Shown here: positions 26,506 through 35,700 of the stretch, piece after piece
How positions within the stretch are numbered: position 1 is the first letter of the stretch
Layout: each line of letters starts with the position of its first letter
NCBI GenBank assembly: GCA_023251135.1
Contig: JAHEZJ010000017.1
Span: 55,120 to 119,119, forward strand
Length of the DNA stretch: 64,000 nt
Source: Flavobacterium sp.
GTDB taxonomy: Bacteria > Bacteroidota > Bacteroidia > Flavobacteriales > Flavobacteriaceae
Reading direction: 5' to 3'
Translations under genes and position numbers: made by a program
Notes under the pieces: model-generated
Database searches by the model: none
Seen by the model: the letters and a program-made list of their open reading frames with translations, nothing else
What the model was told of the DNA's origin: nothing

Positions 26506-26679
26506 AAAGGCAACTTCGCTGGCTTAACAGGATTAATGACAGGATGAACAGCTGGGATTACACAACAAAATACAAAACGAGATGCAGCTTAGGTTTTGTT
26601 TTATAAAATAAGCGATTGGTACTGAATGAATTTTTAAGAAAAATAAACAAAGTAACATTACAGCGTAAATCAATCCAAC

Positions 26680-29058
26680 ATGAAAAAACTACTGTTTATA
26701 ACCGCCGCGCTTTTATTGCCTCTGATTAATCTGGCACAAACAACGATTAAAGGTACCGTAAAAGATCAAAATAGCACCACAGGAATTCCCTTTGCTTTGG
26801 TATCTGTTACTGATGAAAATCAAAAGAAAATAGTGACCGCAGAAACTGATAAAACAGGTCATTACACTATACACCTTCCCGCTTCCTTTACATCTGGCAG
26901 TCTTTCGGTAACTTGCCTTGGTTATGCCAAATACAGTCAAGAAATTAAAACTCCCAGCCTACCCGGCATCCTGGATATTATGTTGGTACAAGATCAAAAC
27001 CAACTTAAGGAAGTGGTTGTGGATACCCGTAAAAATGTGATCACCATAAAAGGGGATAAAACAATATTTGATGTTGATGCTTCCGGTGTAGGAAATGGGA
27101 ACAACGGACTTGAAACCATAGCCAGGGTGCCGGGTATGCGTCTTGACAAAGACCAAAACCTTGTTTACCGCGGAAGTAAAGATATACAGGTTATGATTAA
27201 TGGTCGAAAAAGTCTGCTTTCGGGAGATGCACTGCGCGAATATATACGTTCATTAAAAGGCTCAGATCTAAAATCAATTGAGATAATAGCACAGCCCTCT
27301 TCAAGGTATGAAGCAGCAGGGACAGCAGGTATCATAAACATTGTTTTGAAGAAAAGCAGCGCCACAGGTTTATCGGGGAGTATCTATTCTTCAGCTTACA
27401 AAGGCGACTATTTTAAAAGCAGACAAGGTGGAAGATTATTTTATAACGACTCTCTTTGGACGTTTACCGCAAATGGATCTTATTACAATGGAAAATCTGT
27501 CAATTACAGGCATATCAAGCAGAACATTAACACAGAAGGAACTGAAAAAATCATAGACCAGTACAACACCTGGCTGCCCGTTACTACATTGTCCAGTATG
27601 AACTTCGCTGTAGAGAGAAAGCTAAATAAAAACCAGATTATAAGCACCGAATGGCAGTTTTACAACGAAAACAGTAAAGAAACTACCAAGGGCTATACCA
27701 ATGAATATCTTAACAGCACTTTGCAAAACACGGTTGATCTCAGTCAGTTTTTTAAAGTTCCGGAGAAACGCGTTTCCGGGAATGTGTTTTATAATTTTAC
27801 CTCCGACAGCCTTACGACAAAATTTGATGTGCAGGCCAACTTTTTACAGTTTAGTAAGAAGAAAAACGGAATTCAGCTTAATGATTATGCCGATGATGCT
27901 TTTATGGAGCTTGCTGGTGAGAACAAAACCTCTTACACTATTGCTAATCTGCAGGCTGATTTTCGTCATAAACTCTCAAAAAAAATCAATTTTGAAACAG
28001 GTGCCAAGTATTCTTATGTAAAAATGGACTATTACAACCGCTATACGACCAACAATACAGCACTGTTGTTTATCCCCGACAGTTTATTGGTCAATGACTT
28101 TAAATATGATGAAAAACTGGTTTCCGGATATGCCCAGGCGTCCGGTGAATTTGGCCGATGGAACCTGCAGGCCGGAATGCGTACAGAATATTACAACTTT
28201 ACGGCAGTCTCTCAAATAAATTCGAAGGCAAATAAAGGCAATTACGTTAATTTATTCCCGTCTTTTTCCTTTGGTTACAAGCAGGAAAACAATCAGTATC
28301 AGTTCAGCTACAGTAAACGTATCGGCAGACCGAATTACCTGTCGTTAAACCCTTATTACGAATATATAGACGCCTATACCCTGAACATTGGGAATCCGGC
28401 GCTAAAACCACAATATTACGACAGTTTTGAACTGAGTTACATCTACAAGAGTAAGTTGAACCTGAGCCTTTACGGCTATCTTTATAAAGACGGCTTTATT
28501 CAGGTTATAGACTACCAGCGTGACCAAAACTATAATATTACCTATGATGCCAATGCGGCCAAAGGCAGCAGGTTTGGCTTTTCAGCATCTACACCCTTCC
28601 AGCCTGCCGACTGGTGGTCAATGCAGCTGAGCTTAGACACCTATTTGACTGGGGAGAAATCGGAAATAAAAAACTTTTCCTATAGCGGAACAGGTTTTGG
28701 CTACGATCTTAATTTTTACCAGAGTGCAGACTTAAAGGGCAACTGGAAACTAACCATGAACTGTTTCTACAATGGGCGCTCTACCACGCCAAGCGGTTTT
28801 TCAAAAGCTACCTATGACATGAGTTTTACCGCTAAAAAAAGCCTGATCGACAAAAAACTGGTCGTAGAAGGAGGCTGTACAAACCTATTAAAAAGAAGTC
28901 TCTATAACGAAACCACAAGAATTAACCATGTATCAACCGACTGGACGAATCGTTGGGAAACACGCAACTTTTATGTACAACTCACCTATTATTTTGGCTC
29001 AGGAAAAAATAAAGAAGTGAAAGCTACCTCACTAAAAGAGGAAACGAAAAGAATGTAG
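26680..29058 (+). CDS. TonB-dependent receptor-like outer-membrane protein (OMP_b-brl_3 type)
   Basis: This 792-residue protein has a signal peptide (about 1-20), a CarboxypepD_reg-like domain (about 22-105), and a plug region (VYRGSKDIQVMINGRKSLLSGD; SRYEAAGTAGIINIVLKKSS). A barrel follows with conserved GYKQENNQYQFSYSKRIGRP and NIGNPALKP. It is similar in plan to the barrel at 21981 but clearly diverged. It is divergent from the LytS/LytTR pair 174 bases away. Ligand unknown; no SusD-like partner is present. The C-terminus extends past the last barrel strand (YYFGSG) with a charged tail of about 20 residues. Confidence 0.88.
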   Translation: MKKLLFITAALLLPLINLAQTTIKGTVKDQNSTTGIPFALVSVTDENQKKIVTAETDKTGHYTIHLPASFTSGSLSVTCLGYAKYSQEIKTPSLPGILDIMLVQDQNQLKEVVVDTRKNVITIKGDKTIFDVDASGVGNGNNGLETIARVPGMRLDKDQNLVYRGSKDIQVMINGRKSLLSGDALREYIRSLKGSDLKSIEIIAQPSSRYEAAGTAGIINIVLKKSSATGLSGSIYSSAYKGDYFKSRQGGRLFYNDSLWTFTANGSYYNGKSVNYRHIKQNINTEGTEKIIDQYNTWLPVTTLSSMNFAVERKLNKNQIISTEWQFYNENSKETTKGYTNEYLNSTLQNTVDLSQFFKVPEKRVSGNVFYNFTSDSLTTKFDVQANFLQFSKKKNGIQLNDYADDAFMELAGENKTSYTIANLQADFRHKLSKKINFETGAKYSYVKMDYYNRYTTNNTALLFIPDSLLVNDFKYDEKLVSGYAQASGEFGRWNLQAGMRTEYYNFTAVSQINSKANKGNYVNLFPSFSFGYKQENNQYQFSYSKRIGRPNYLSLNPYYEYIDAYTLNIGNPALKPQYYDSFELSYIYKSKLNLSLYGYLYKDGFIQVIDYQRDQNYNITYDANAAKGSRFGFSASTPFQPADWWSMQLSLDTYLTGEKSEIKNFSYSGTGFGYDLNFYQSADLKGNWKLTMNCFYNGRSTTPSGFSKATYDMSFTAKKSLIDKKLVVEGGCTNLLKRSLYNETTRINHVSTDWTNRWETRNFYVQLTYYFGSGKNKEVKATSLKEETKRM

Positions 29059-29181
29059 AACGAGCGTTACTAAAAGAGACAACGTTACTTTCTCCTGTCG
29101 TGATCGTATATATTGTAAGAGAAAGATTAAATGATGGTATTGATCAACAAATAATTATTTATAAAAATATTCTAATTCTAG

Positions 29182-29208
29182 AAAAGTTACTTTTTGTGTA
29201 ACTTTTTT
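29182..29208 (+). terminator. Terminator after the receptor gene
   Basis: AAAAGTTAC pairs with GTAACTTTT over a 7-base loop, with further Ts. It lies between the receptor and a convergent hypothetical gene. Confidence 0.75.
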
Positions 29209-29223
29209 GTTTGTCATATCTTA

Positions 29224-29823
29224 CTATTTAGCTTTCCCTAAAATTTCATGTATACCACTTATATCTTTCTGCATTTTTTCTATAGCTAAAGACCTTAGAC
29301 TTTCATAAGTATCGATTTCTTTTATTCCGCCAGCGTACTGCTCTATGGTCATACTATATGTTCTTTTTCTTCGCCTAAAAGAAGATAAGATGTAGTAACG
29401 ATCATAAGAAACTTCAATTATTATTTGCTCGTGCTTTTTTACTTCCCAACTTGAAGCAGTTTGATTAATAAAGTACTTGAATTTTTGTTTAGGGTAAAAA
29501 TTTTCTAAACCACTTTTTATTATCCCAAGTTGCTGCAAATCATCATCAGCATATTTGTAATGTTGGTAGTTCTTTAAAATTTTGAATTTTACGTTTCTAG
29601 CAACTCCAGTACCAATGTTCTCAATTATAAGATATAATAGTGTAGGTTTTGCTTCCCCAAACTTCAAATACATTGATATTTCAGGCATACTTAATGACTT
29701 TCTCATTAAAAATGATTCCCTTATAAAAAAAATTGTTGTTACTCCAGTAAATATGGTTGCCCACATTGTTACATAATCAATTGTAAATTCCAAACCAAAA
29801 AAAGTATAAAGTGTTTCTTTCAT
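29224..29823 (-). CDS. Hypothetical membrane-anchored protein
   Basis: I use the ATG at 29823 (199 residues); a TTG eight codons upstream is also open. One helix near residues 18-38 (TMWATIFTGVTTIFFI) anchors a soluble domain with alternating beta-like stretches (LLYLIIENIGTGVARNVKFKIL, IIIEVSYDRYYIL). The IENIGTGVARN segment resembles the immunoglobulin-like part of many small membrane proteins of unknown function. I do not recognise a family. Base composition is lower in GC than the receptor gene before it, which fits the accessory character of 29-34 kb. Confidence 0.65.
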   Translation of the reverse strand: MKETLYTFFGLEFTIDYVTMWATIFTGVTTIFFIRESFLMRKSLSMPEISMYLKFGEAKPTLLYLIIENIGTGVARNVKFKILKNYQHYKYADDDLQQLGIIKSGLENFYPKQKFKYFINQTASSWEVKKHEQIIIEVSYDRYYILSSFRRRKRTYSMTIEQYAGGIKEIDTYESLRSLAIEKMQKDISGIHEILGKAK

Positions 29824-30203
29824 AAAATGAAGTTCAAATAATTTCAATAAACCCTAGAAGTAGTAATAATTTAGATTCTTTATTTCTGTATCTTAAATCC
29901 CAACGAACCTAAACTAACAGTTTTGCTAACATAATATTATGCCTTTTAAAGTTGTAAAATTTCCCATCCGCTCCGCAAAGTATAACTAACATGCGCTGCG
30001 CAAATTTCTCCGACTTTGCACCAATTTGCAAATTGGCATCCTCCATAGCAAATTGTGTATAGATAAACATATTTACAAGACAGGACACAACAATTTAGAA
30101 TTCTCTTCATCGCATGGGAATTAAATCTGATTTATGGAAGATGTTTTAAATTTGGATGTCAATTTTTATTGAAATCTTAACTGAGAATAGATCCGAAGAT
30201 ATG
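29824..30203. repeat. Intergenic region with repeat copy R1 and a 16-bp palindrome
   Basis: About 380 bases without a gene. Bases 29968-30020 carry one copy of the dispersed repeat (GCTCCGCAAAGTATAACTAA, then GCGCTGCGCAAATTTCTC). A perfect 16-bp palindrome, CCAATTTGCAAATTGG, follows at 30021-30036. Confidence 0.6.
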
Positions 30204-31529
30204 TTATTTCAAAAATTCCCATGAAGTCTCTCCATTTTTCACAACTGGACGAAGTCGAGATCTTTTATTTGGTCTCTCTCCTTTCTCTATAATTTCAAAT
30301 ATGTCCGATAAAACATCAGGCGAGCCACTAAAGTAAGAATGTCCGAACAAGTCTGTGGAAGGAACATTTGAAGTATCGATCGTTTCAATGCCTGAGAGCA
30401 AAACCATCGAACTTCCGGCCTGACCTGCTCTCGGATATGAACTAAACAGCTGAGAAGCTTGTAAAGCTAAATCATTGGAAGATGCATATAAAGTAATAGG
30501 CTTTTTAATTTTTACAAGTACTGGTGCAATATCCTTTTTAAAGACAGCTGCATCAATATCCGGTGCGGCTAAAATTATTTCCTTAATTTTGTTGGCTGCA
30601 TCCGGGTTTTCAGTAATTATGGAAGTCAAGGCATGAGTTAGCCCTCTGTTTCCCATGCTATGTGCTATGAGGTAAATATTTTGCGCACCGGATGTCTTTA
30701 AAAAATCCTCAAGAAATTTTTTCAAAAATCCCTCACTCCACTCGATATTTCCTTCATCAGTTTTATAGTTTTTAGCTGCGTCAACCGAAGGCCAGCTATA
30801 AAAAAGCGGTACACCATCAAAGCCTAGATCATAAGACATTTGAGCAGTTCTTCTAGCTGCATCTTCAAAACTTACATTATAACCGTGAACAAAAATAAAG
30901 GCATTTTTCTTTTTAGAATTATTTATCCTTGCTCTTAGTTTCTTAAAAAAATCTGCTTTCGACTTAGTATTTACATTAAGCAATAATACATGCTTTTCAG
31001 GGTCATCATAAAATTCAAAATTCCAAACAGATGCTTTTTCTAATTCACCTCTTTGGTGGTTTCTAGGCATACTCACATCACACGTACCATAAGTCACTAC
31101 ATCATTGGAACGCATCGGTCCAAACATTTCCTCCGGCTTAGAACTACCCGTACGATTTCGGTCTGTTGCAAACATAACTCGAACAGTAGCATAATTTTTT
31201 TCAGGTTCTTCAACTTCATATTCTTCAAGTACAACTGCATCTGCTCCAATCTTGATTTTCAGTGTACTTTGTTTTCCAACCACAACTTCCTTAGCCTTCA
31301 TTCCAATATACGAAAAAACAAGAATAGCATTATCATCAGGAACATTAATAGCAAATTGTCCATCAAAATCAGTTTGTGTTCCAACTTTACTACCCTTCAA
31401 CAATACGCTAACGCCCGGTAGTGGCAATCCAGAACCATCACTAACAATTCCCGTTATTTCTTTTTGTGCCGATATATAACCGCATACAAGAAACAATACA
31501 AGGGCAAATAAAAATTGTTTTTTCATCAT
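30204..31529 (-). CDS. CNA-B-like domain fused to DUF900 alpha/beta hydrolase
   Basis: Starting at the double ATG at 31529/31526, the product is 441 residues. A signal peptide (KKQFLFALVLFLVCGYISA) leads into a CarboxypepD_reg-like domain (about 22-100, with ITGIVSDGSGLPLPGVSVLL and FDGQFAINVP) of the sort found at the N-terminus of TonB receptors. Then follows a COG4782/DUF900-type hydrolase: RVMFATDRNRTG, FIFVHGYNVSFEDAARR, and the nucleophile elbow AHSMGNRG. Asp and His candidates lie downstream (SSNDLALQAS, LFGHSYF). The protein is probably an exported lipase/esterase. The domain pair is unusual in my experience. Confidence 0.8.
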   Translation of the reverse strand: MMKKQFLFALVLFLVCGYISAQKEITGIVSDGSGLPLPGVSVLLKGSKVGTQTDFDGQFAINVPDDNAILVFSYIGMKAKEVVVGKQSTLKIKIGADAVVLEEYEVEEPEKNYATVRVMFATDRNRTGSSKPEEMFGPMRSNDVVTYGTCDVSMPRNHQRGELEKASVWNFEFYDDPEKHVLLLNVNTKSKADFFKKLRARINNSKKKNAFIFVHGYNVSFEDAARRTAQMSYDLGFDGVPLFYSWPSVDAAKNYKTDEGNIEWSEGFLKKFLEDFLKTSGAQNIYLIAHSMGNRGLTHALTSIITENPDAANKIKEIILAAPDIDAAVFKKDIAPVLVKIKKPITLYASSNDLALQASQLFSSYPRAGQAGSSMVLLSGIETIDTSNVPSTDLFGHSYFSGSPDVLSDIFEIIEKGERPNKRSRLRPVVKNGETSWEFLK

Positions 31530-31731
31530 CTTGCTTAGTAAATTATAGTTAATAAAATAGTTCACCTACATTCAAAAATATTGCCCTAAGAAAATCTCAT
31601 ATTTAATATTAGCATCGAAGTTATTCTTAAATTAAAAAATGACACTAAGTACTTTTACCTGTTTTTTAATCTATTGAAAAAATGCAAAAATTTAAAGTTT
31701 TTTATCAACTCCAAAAAAGGCAAATATCCTG

Positions 31732-31805
31732 CCGCTCCGCAAAGTATACCTCACAAGCGCTGCGCAAATGTCTCTGACTTTGTGCTACCTACTCAAGTCT
31801 TCAAC
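31732..31805. repeat. Repeat copy R2
   Basis: A copy of the dispersed element begins GCTCCGCAAAGTATACC, contains GCGCTGCGCAAATGTCTCTG and ends CTCAAGTCTTCA. It matches R1 at 29968, R3 at 32596 and R4 at 33452. Confidence 0.7.
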
Positions 31806-31822
31806 GGAAAATAAATAAGTCA

Positions 31823-31858
31823 TAAAAGAGATTTCAATCGAAATCTCTTTTACTTTTG
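31823..31858 (+). promoter_or_regulatory. Perfect hairpin overlapping the truC -7 box
   Basis: TAAAAGAGATTTC and GAAATCTCTTTTA pair perfectly over 13 bases around AATC (31823-31852). The right arm overlaps the -7 element TACTTTTG at 31851-31858, which ends four bases before the truC ATG. It could be an operator, or a terminator for an upstream transcript covering R2. Confidence 0.5.
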
Positions 31859-31862
31859 CCGA

Positions 31863-32558
31863 ATGTTAGAAATTCTTTACCAGGACGAATATATTGTAGC
31901 CATTAATAAACCAAGTGGCTTGTTGGTTCACAAATCATTTTATGCACGCGATGCAAAAGTGTATGCTATTCAGGAACTGAGAAATCAAATAGGGCGACAC
32001 GTCTATCCTATTCATCGGTTAGACCGGAAAACATCCGGTGTCTTGTTATTTGCATTGGATAAAGACGTTTTGAAAATTATGAACGATCGTTTTGCTACCC
32101 GTGAAGTCGAAAAAAAATATTTAGCCATTTTACGTGGTTGGTCGCCCGAAGAACTAACGATTGATTATGATTTAACCAATGATGATGACATTAAACAAAA
32201 TGCAATCACCTACTTTCATCGTTTGCAAAATGCCGAAGTTGATTTAGAATTTAACAATAAACCAACCTCACGGTATTGTTTGGTAGAAGCGATTCCCGAA
32301 ACTGGACGTATGCATCAATTGCGTAAACATTTCAAACATATTTTTCATCCCATTTTAGGAAGCCGCCCACATGGTTGTAACAAACAAAATAAATTATGGC
32401 TGGATAATTTTGACCTGAAAGGAATGATGCTTCATGCACATCAGTTAATTTTTAATCATCCAATGACCAATAAACAACTCATCCTGAATGCAAAGATTAA
32501 TGATGAGTTTAGCAAAGTAGGTGCTATTCTTAATCTGGATTTGAGTAAGTATAAATAA
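31863..32558 (+). CDS. truC: tRNA pseudouridine synthase C-like (RluA family)
   Basis: This 231-residue enzyme has the RluA-family catalytic motif HRLDRKTSGV with Asp54 as nucleophile, followed by KKYLAILRG and GRMHQLRKHFKHIFHPILGS. Length and the YPIHRLDRKTSG and LRKHFKHIFHPI stretches suit TruC, which makes pseudouridine 65 in certain tRNAs. No S4 domain precedes it, unlike RluC/RluD. It is a lone gene flanked by repeat copies on both sides. The -7 box four bases before its ATG suggests a leaderless or very short-leader transcript. Confidence 0.85.
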   Translation: MLEILYQDEYIVAINKPSGLLVHKSFYARDAKVYAIQELRNQIGRHVYPIHRLDRKTSGVLLFALDKDVLKIMNDRFATREVEKKYLAILRGWSPEELTIDYDLTNDDDIKQNAITYFHRLQNAEVDLEFNNKPTSRYCLVEAIPETGRMHQLRKHFKHIFHPILGSRPHGCNKQNKLWLDNFDLKGMMLHAHQLIFNHPMTNKQLILNAKINDEFSKVGAILNLDLSKYK

Positions 32559-32595
32559 AACCTTCTTAACAAATCAACAACAACCAATATTCCCT

Positions 32596-32796
32596 TGCTC
32601 TACGAAGTATCCAACAAGCGTCTAATCGCGCTGCGCAAGTGTCTCTGACTTTGCATTACCTATTCAAGTCTTCATTAGAAAGTAAAAACATCTATAAGTT
32701 TTTAATTTTTAACCTCTTACAACAACTAGAAAAATTGCGTAAAGTCAGAGATATTTGCGCAGCTTTTTATAAAACCTTTTTCGGAAAGCGGAGCTC
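32596..32796. repeat. Repeat copy R3 with its inverted partner (MITE-like unit)
   Basis: Forward arm 32596-32680 and inverted arm 32734-32796 are separated by about 55 bases. The cores, GCTGCGCAAGTGTCTCTGAC at 32630 and its near-complement at 32735-32763, match at about 22 of 25 positions. The ends (TGCTCTACG and AAGCGGAGC) are also roughly inverted. No ORF of a transposase is inside, so it is non-autonomous if mobile. Confidence 0.6.
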
Positions 32797-32802
32797 GGTT
32801 TT

Positions 32803-33327
32803 TTATTTATTTTCGAGTTCTTTCAAAAAGTTGTAAGTTGCGTCTTTTAATGATTTTTTTAAATTATTCATTTCATTACCACCACCACTTTTACGAATTC
32901 CAGTTGTTTTTATTTCATTATCGTTATTAACATTTTTGTAAACTACTTCTGTTTTTAGTGTCGCAACAGAAAAACCAAAATGCCACTTTATTACTGAAAT
33001 ATCAGTGTCGATTAATAATGAATTTTTATCATCTATTTCATCGAAATTTTCAATAAACTTTAAATCTAAATTTGTTTCAGAAGCAAGTTCATTAATTGAT
33101 ACACGAAAAGTTTCTTTTACATTTGGTTGAATTATTCCTCCTCCAACTGAACCAACCATGCCACTAAAAGTTATTGACTTCTGACTTCTTGGGTTTATCT
33201 TGAAATAAATTGTTTTGTCTCCATAAAAAACTTTATTTAAAGGTCTATTGGTATAATTATGAGAAGTTCCACAACTGATTAAAAGTAAAGCGATTAAAAG
33301 TAAAAAAAGATTTTTTATATTTTTCAT
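32803..33327 (-). CDS. Hypothetical lipoprotein
   Basis: The ATG at 33327 gives 174 residues with a clean lipoprotein signal: MKNIKNLFLLLIALLLISCG, with Cys19 as lipid site. The mature part contains YGDKTIYFKINPRSQKSITF and LLIDTDISVIKWHFGFSVAT, predicted mostly beta. I do not recognise a family; it may be a small cell-envelope protein of the YajG-like kind, which is only a guess from size. It lies between repeat units R3 and R4, and its stop is only a few bases from the end of R3. The longer upstream extension of the frame would start in repeat DNA and was not used. Confidence 0.65.
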   Translation of the reverse strand: MKNIKNLFLLLIALLLISCGTSHNYTNRPLNKVFYGDKTIYFKINPRSQKSITFSGMVGSVGGGIIQPNVKETFRVSINELASETNLDLKFIENFDEIDDKNSLLIDTDISVIKWHFGFSVATLKTEVVYKNVNNDNEIKTTGIRKSGGGNEMNNLKKSLKDATYNFLKELENK

Positions 33328-33451
33328 GTTTTTTTGTATTGAATTTTCACCTGACATTCTAGCACACCTAGCTGTTTTCAGCTTATGAAACAAAGTATTT
33401 TCGGCAGAACAAAAATAGTAATTTAAAACGATAATTCTAATAAACCCGATC

Positions 33452-33605
33452 TGTGAAGTGTCCATCAGGAATCTAATCATGCCGCGCAAATGTCTTCGAC
33501 TTTACGCTACCAATTCAAGTCTTCATGAGAAAATATAACAACTAAAAAAATTGCGCAAAGTCAGTGACATTTGCACAGCTTTCCATAAGGGGCTTTTCGG
33601 GGAAC
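33452..33605. repeat. Repeat copy R4 with its inverted partner
   Basis: Forward arm 33452-33530 (GTGAAGTGTCC, then GCGCAAATGTCTTCGAC) and inverted arm 33549-33605 (GCGCAAAGTCAGTGACATTT) lie about 20 bases apart. The pattern is the same as R3 but the sequence has drifted. It lies just beyond the 3' end of the PhoD gene. Confidence 0.6.
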
Positions 33606-33637
33606 GAACAAAATTCAGTTCGTACCAAGCGAGATTC

Positions 33638-35389
33638 CTATGCTATAGTATATTTTTTTTCTGTAACCGTAGTGGTCGTTTCAGTAGTTATACTGTCTAC
33701 AAAGCGCCATTCGGCTTCAGAACCGGATGCGGTAAATTTAAGATAGGTATATCCTCGTTTATACAAATTTGCATATTCTAAATCATCTATAAGTACTGTA
33801 AATGCCTGTGCTAATTCTATCGCTTTTGAAGGGTCTGAGGTGATTCCTAGATAACCTTCCAATCCTGGTGATGAAACAGAACTGCATGCGATTTCAGTTC
33901 CTATATGTTTTCCCTGCATATCGGTAAGTTTACCCATCCATGCATTATGAGTATCTCCGGCCAAAACCACAACATTTTTTCCGGAAAGGATTGCATACAA
34001 TTGTTCTCTTTCAGCAAAATAACCATCCCAGGCATCCAGATTATATGGTAAAGTTGTCTTAACTCTCGCAATTTCCTGAGGAGTTAAAGAAGGATCATTT
34101 TGTTTGTATCTCATTTTGATAACAACAAGTTGAGAGATTGTAGTAGTAAGAGCCTTCATAGTCGCCGGAGTTGCACTTCCGAGTTTACCCACTTCTGCTA
34201 AAATTTGATTCAGAAGCATCAGTAACTCTGCAGGAATCAGCATTTTTGTCATCAGGATTTGCTGGCCCAGTACTTTCCATTTAGCGGTATCGGCATTGAT
34301 CTGTGATCCCAGCCATGTCATTTGTTCGCTTCCAATTAATTTTCTGTTTGGGCTTAACAAATCTGTTTTAAATTTTGTCTGGTCAAAATTTCCACCATTG
34401 TCAATATAATCAGTATAACTCAACTGCTTATCTCTTGCAATGACTCTGGTATCCATCATATAAAGTGAAAGAATATTACCGAAATTAAAACTTCTGTAAA
34501 TTCTAAGATCTTTTCCTGTTTTAAGCGGAATATACTCGCTATACGCCTGAAAAGCTGCCATTTTTCTCATCTGAAAATCTCCTTCGGCAGGCTGATGGTT
34601 CTCAGCACCTGATTTATAAGTATCGTTAGCAAACTCATGGTCGTCCCACACACATATAAAAGGTTTTTTCTGATGAAGAAGCTGAAGATTTTTATCTCCT
34701 CTATATTGTCTGTATCGTTCTCTGTAATCGCTAAGGTTTGTAATCTCCTTTGCCGGTTTATGTTCTCTGCCCAGCGGGTTGGTAAAAGGATTTGTTCCAT
34801 ACTGTCCCGGTGCATATTCGTAGATATAATCACCAAGGTGAACCACTACATCGGCATCTGAAGAAGCAATCGCTCCATACACATTGAAAAGTCCTGCCGG
34901 AAAATTTGAACAGGAAACAACGGCCATTTTTACCTCATTTACACTATCTGTTTTAGACGGCAGCGTGCGTGTTTCTCCGGTAACCGTTACTTGCTTGGTT
35001 CTGGCATTATAAAATCTGTAATAATATTTTGTGTTGGAAGAAATATTCTGAACATCTACCGCAATTGTAAAATCATTTGCAGAAGATGCTCCTGCCTGCC
35101 CTTTTCTTGTTACTTCTTTAAACAAGGCATCTTTACTTATTTCCCAGGTAATTTCGGCATCTGAGCCTGTTGAATATCTTGTCCAGATAATGATTCCGGT
35201 TTCAGTAGGGTCAAAACTGGCTACTCCTGTCTCAAACCCTTCATTTTTCATTCCATCTGGTGCACCGCTGTTATCCGTTTTATCATCGTTACTACAGCTT
35301 TCAATAAGAGGCGCGATAAAAACTCCTCCGGCAACCAATAATGAATTTCTAAGAAACCTTCTTCTGCCTAAATCCTTGTTATTTTCCAT
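33638..35389 (-). CDS. PhoD-like alkaline phosphatase/phosphodiesterase, Tat-exported
   Basis: This 583-residue protein starts with a twin-arginine signal (GRRRFLRNSLLVAGGVF) and a possible lipobox near ESCS. A PhoD_N fibronectin-like domain (about 45-140) precedes the metallophosphatase domain with VVSCSNFPAG, VVHLGDYIYEYAPG, WDDHEFANDTY and LAGDTHNAWMGK. These supply the Cys, Asp, Tyr and His ligands of the Fe/Ca centre. It should release phosphate from phosphodiesters or monoesters outside the inner membrane. No Pho box can be assigned. Length is slightly above typical PhoD because of an insert around residues 350-440. Confidence 0.9.
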   Translation of the reverse strand: MENNKDLGRRRFLRNSLLVAGGVFIAPLIESCSNDDKTDNSGAPDGMKNEGFETGVASFDPTETGIIIWTRYSTGSDAEITWEISKDALFKEVTRKGQAGASSANDFTIAVDVQNISSNTKYYYRFYNARTKQVTVTGETRTLPSKTDSVNEVKMAVVSCSNFPAGLFNVYGAIASSDADVVVHLGDYIYEYAPGQYGTNPFTNPLGREHKPAKEITNLSDYRERYRQYRGDKNLQLLHQKKPFICVWDDHEFANDTYKSGAENHQPAEGDFQMRKMAAFQAYSEYIPLKTGKDLRIYRSFNFGNILSLYMMDTRVIARDKQLSYTDYIDNGGNFDQTKFKTDLLSPNRKLIGSEQMTWLGSQINADTAKWKVLGQQILMTKMLIPAELLMLLNQILAEVGKLGSATPATMKALTTTISQLVVIKMRYKQNDPSLTPQEIARVKTTLPYNLDAWDGYFAEREQLYAILSGKNVVVLAGDTHNAWMGKLTDMQGKHIGTEIACSSVSSPGLEGYLGITSDPSKAIELAQAFTVLIDDLEYANLYKRGYTYLKFTASGSEAEWRFVDSITTETTTTVTEKKYTIA

Positions 35390-35699
35390 AAAATATTTTT
35401 AAATCAAAAAAACAATTTAATCTCAAAACCCAAGTTATGGCATATTTAAAATTACCTTACATTACTATTAAGAATCCCTTTACTAAAATTAATCCTCAAT
35501 TGGTTTAAAATCTTTAATCTGGAACTTCTAATAACGGAGACTTTATCAGACCTACAGTATGATTAAGAAATACATAGCTTCCTGTAACTGCTTATTTTTT
35601 TGCTACTATAAGGATCAGAAGAAAGGAAAAGTAAGAGATGCCTGTAATAAATTATTGTAAACCTTACATTATGATACATGCTGATTTAAAAACACCGTA
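35390..35699. other. Intergenic stretch between PhoD and the permease terminator
   Basis: About 310 AT-rich bases. I see no ORF with support, no clear -7 box and no strong hairpin. The PhoD promoter must lie at its left end. Confidence 0.5.
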
Positions 35700-35700
35700 T

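Noticed and set aside
21981-29058. TonB-type barrels considered as SusC parts of glycan-use loci
   Set aside because: No SusD-like gene or glycoside hydrolase lies next to either, and both look like OMP_b-brl_3 proteins.
32639-32836. 65-aa plus-strand ORF
   Set aside because: It consists of repeat R3 and the antisense end of the lipoprotein gene.
29968-33605. Repeats considered as a CRISPR array
   Set aside because: Copies are hundreds of bases apart, diverged, partly inverted, and no cas genes exist nearby.
33551-33781. 76-aa plus-strand ORF
   Set aside because: It is made of repeat R4 sequence and antisense of the PhoD gene.
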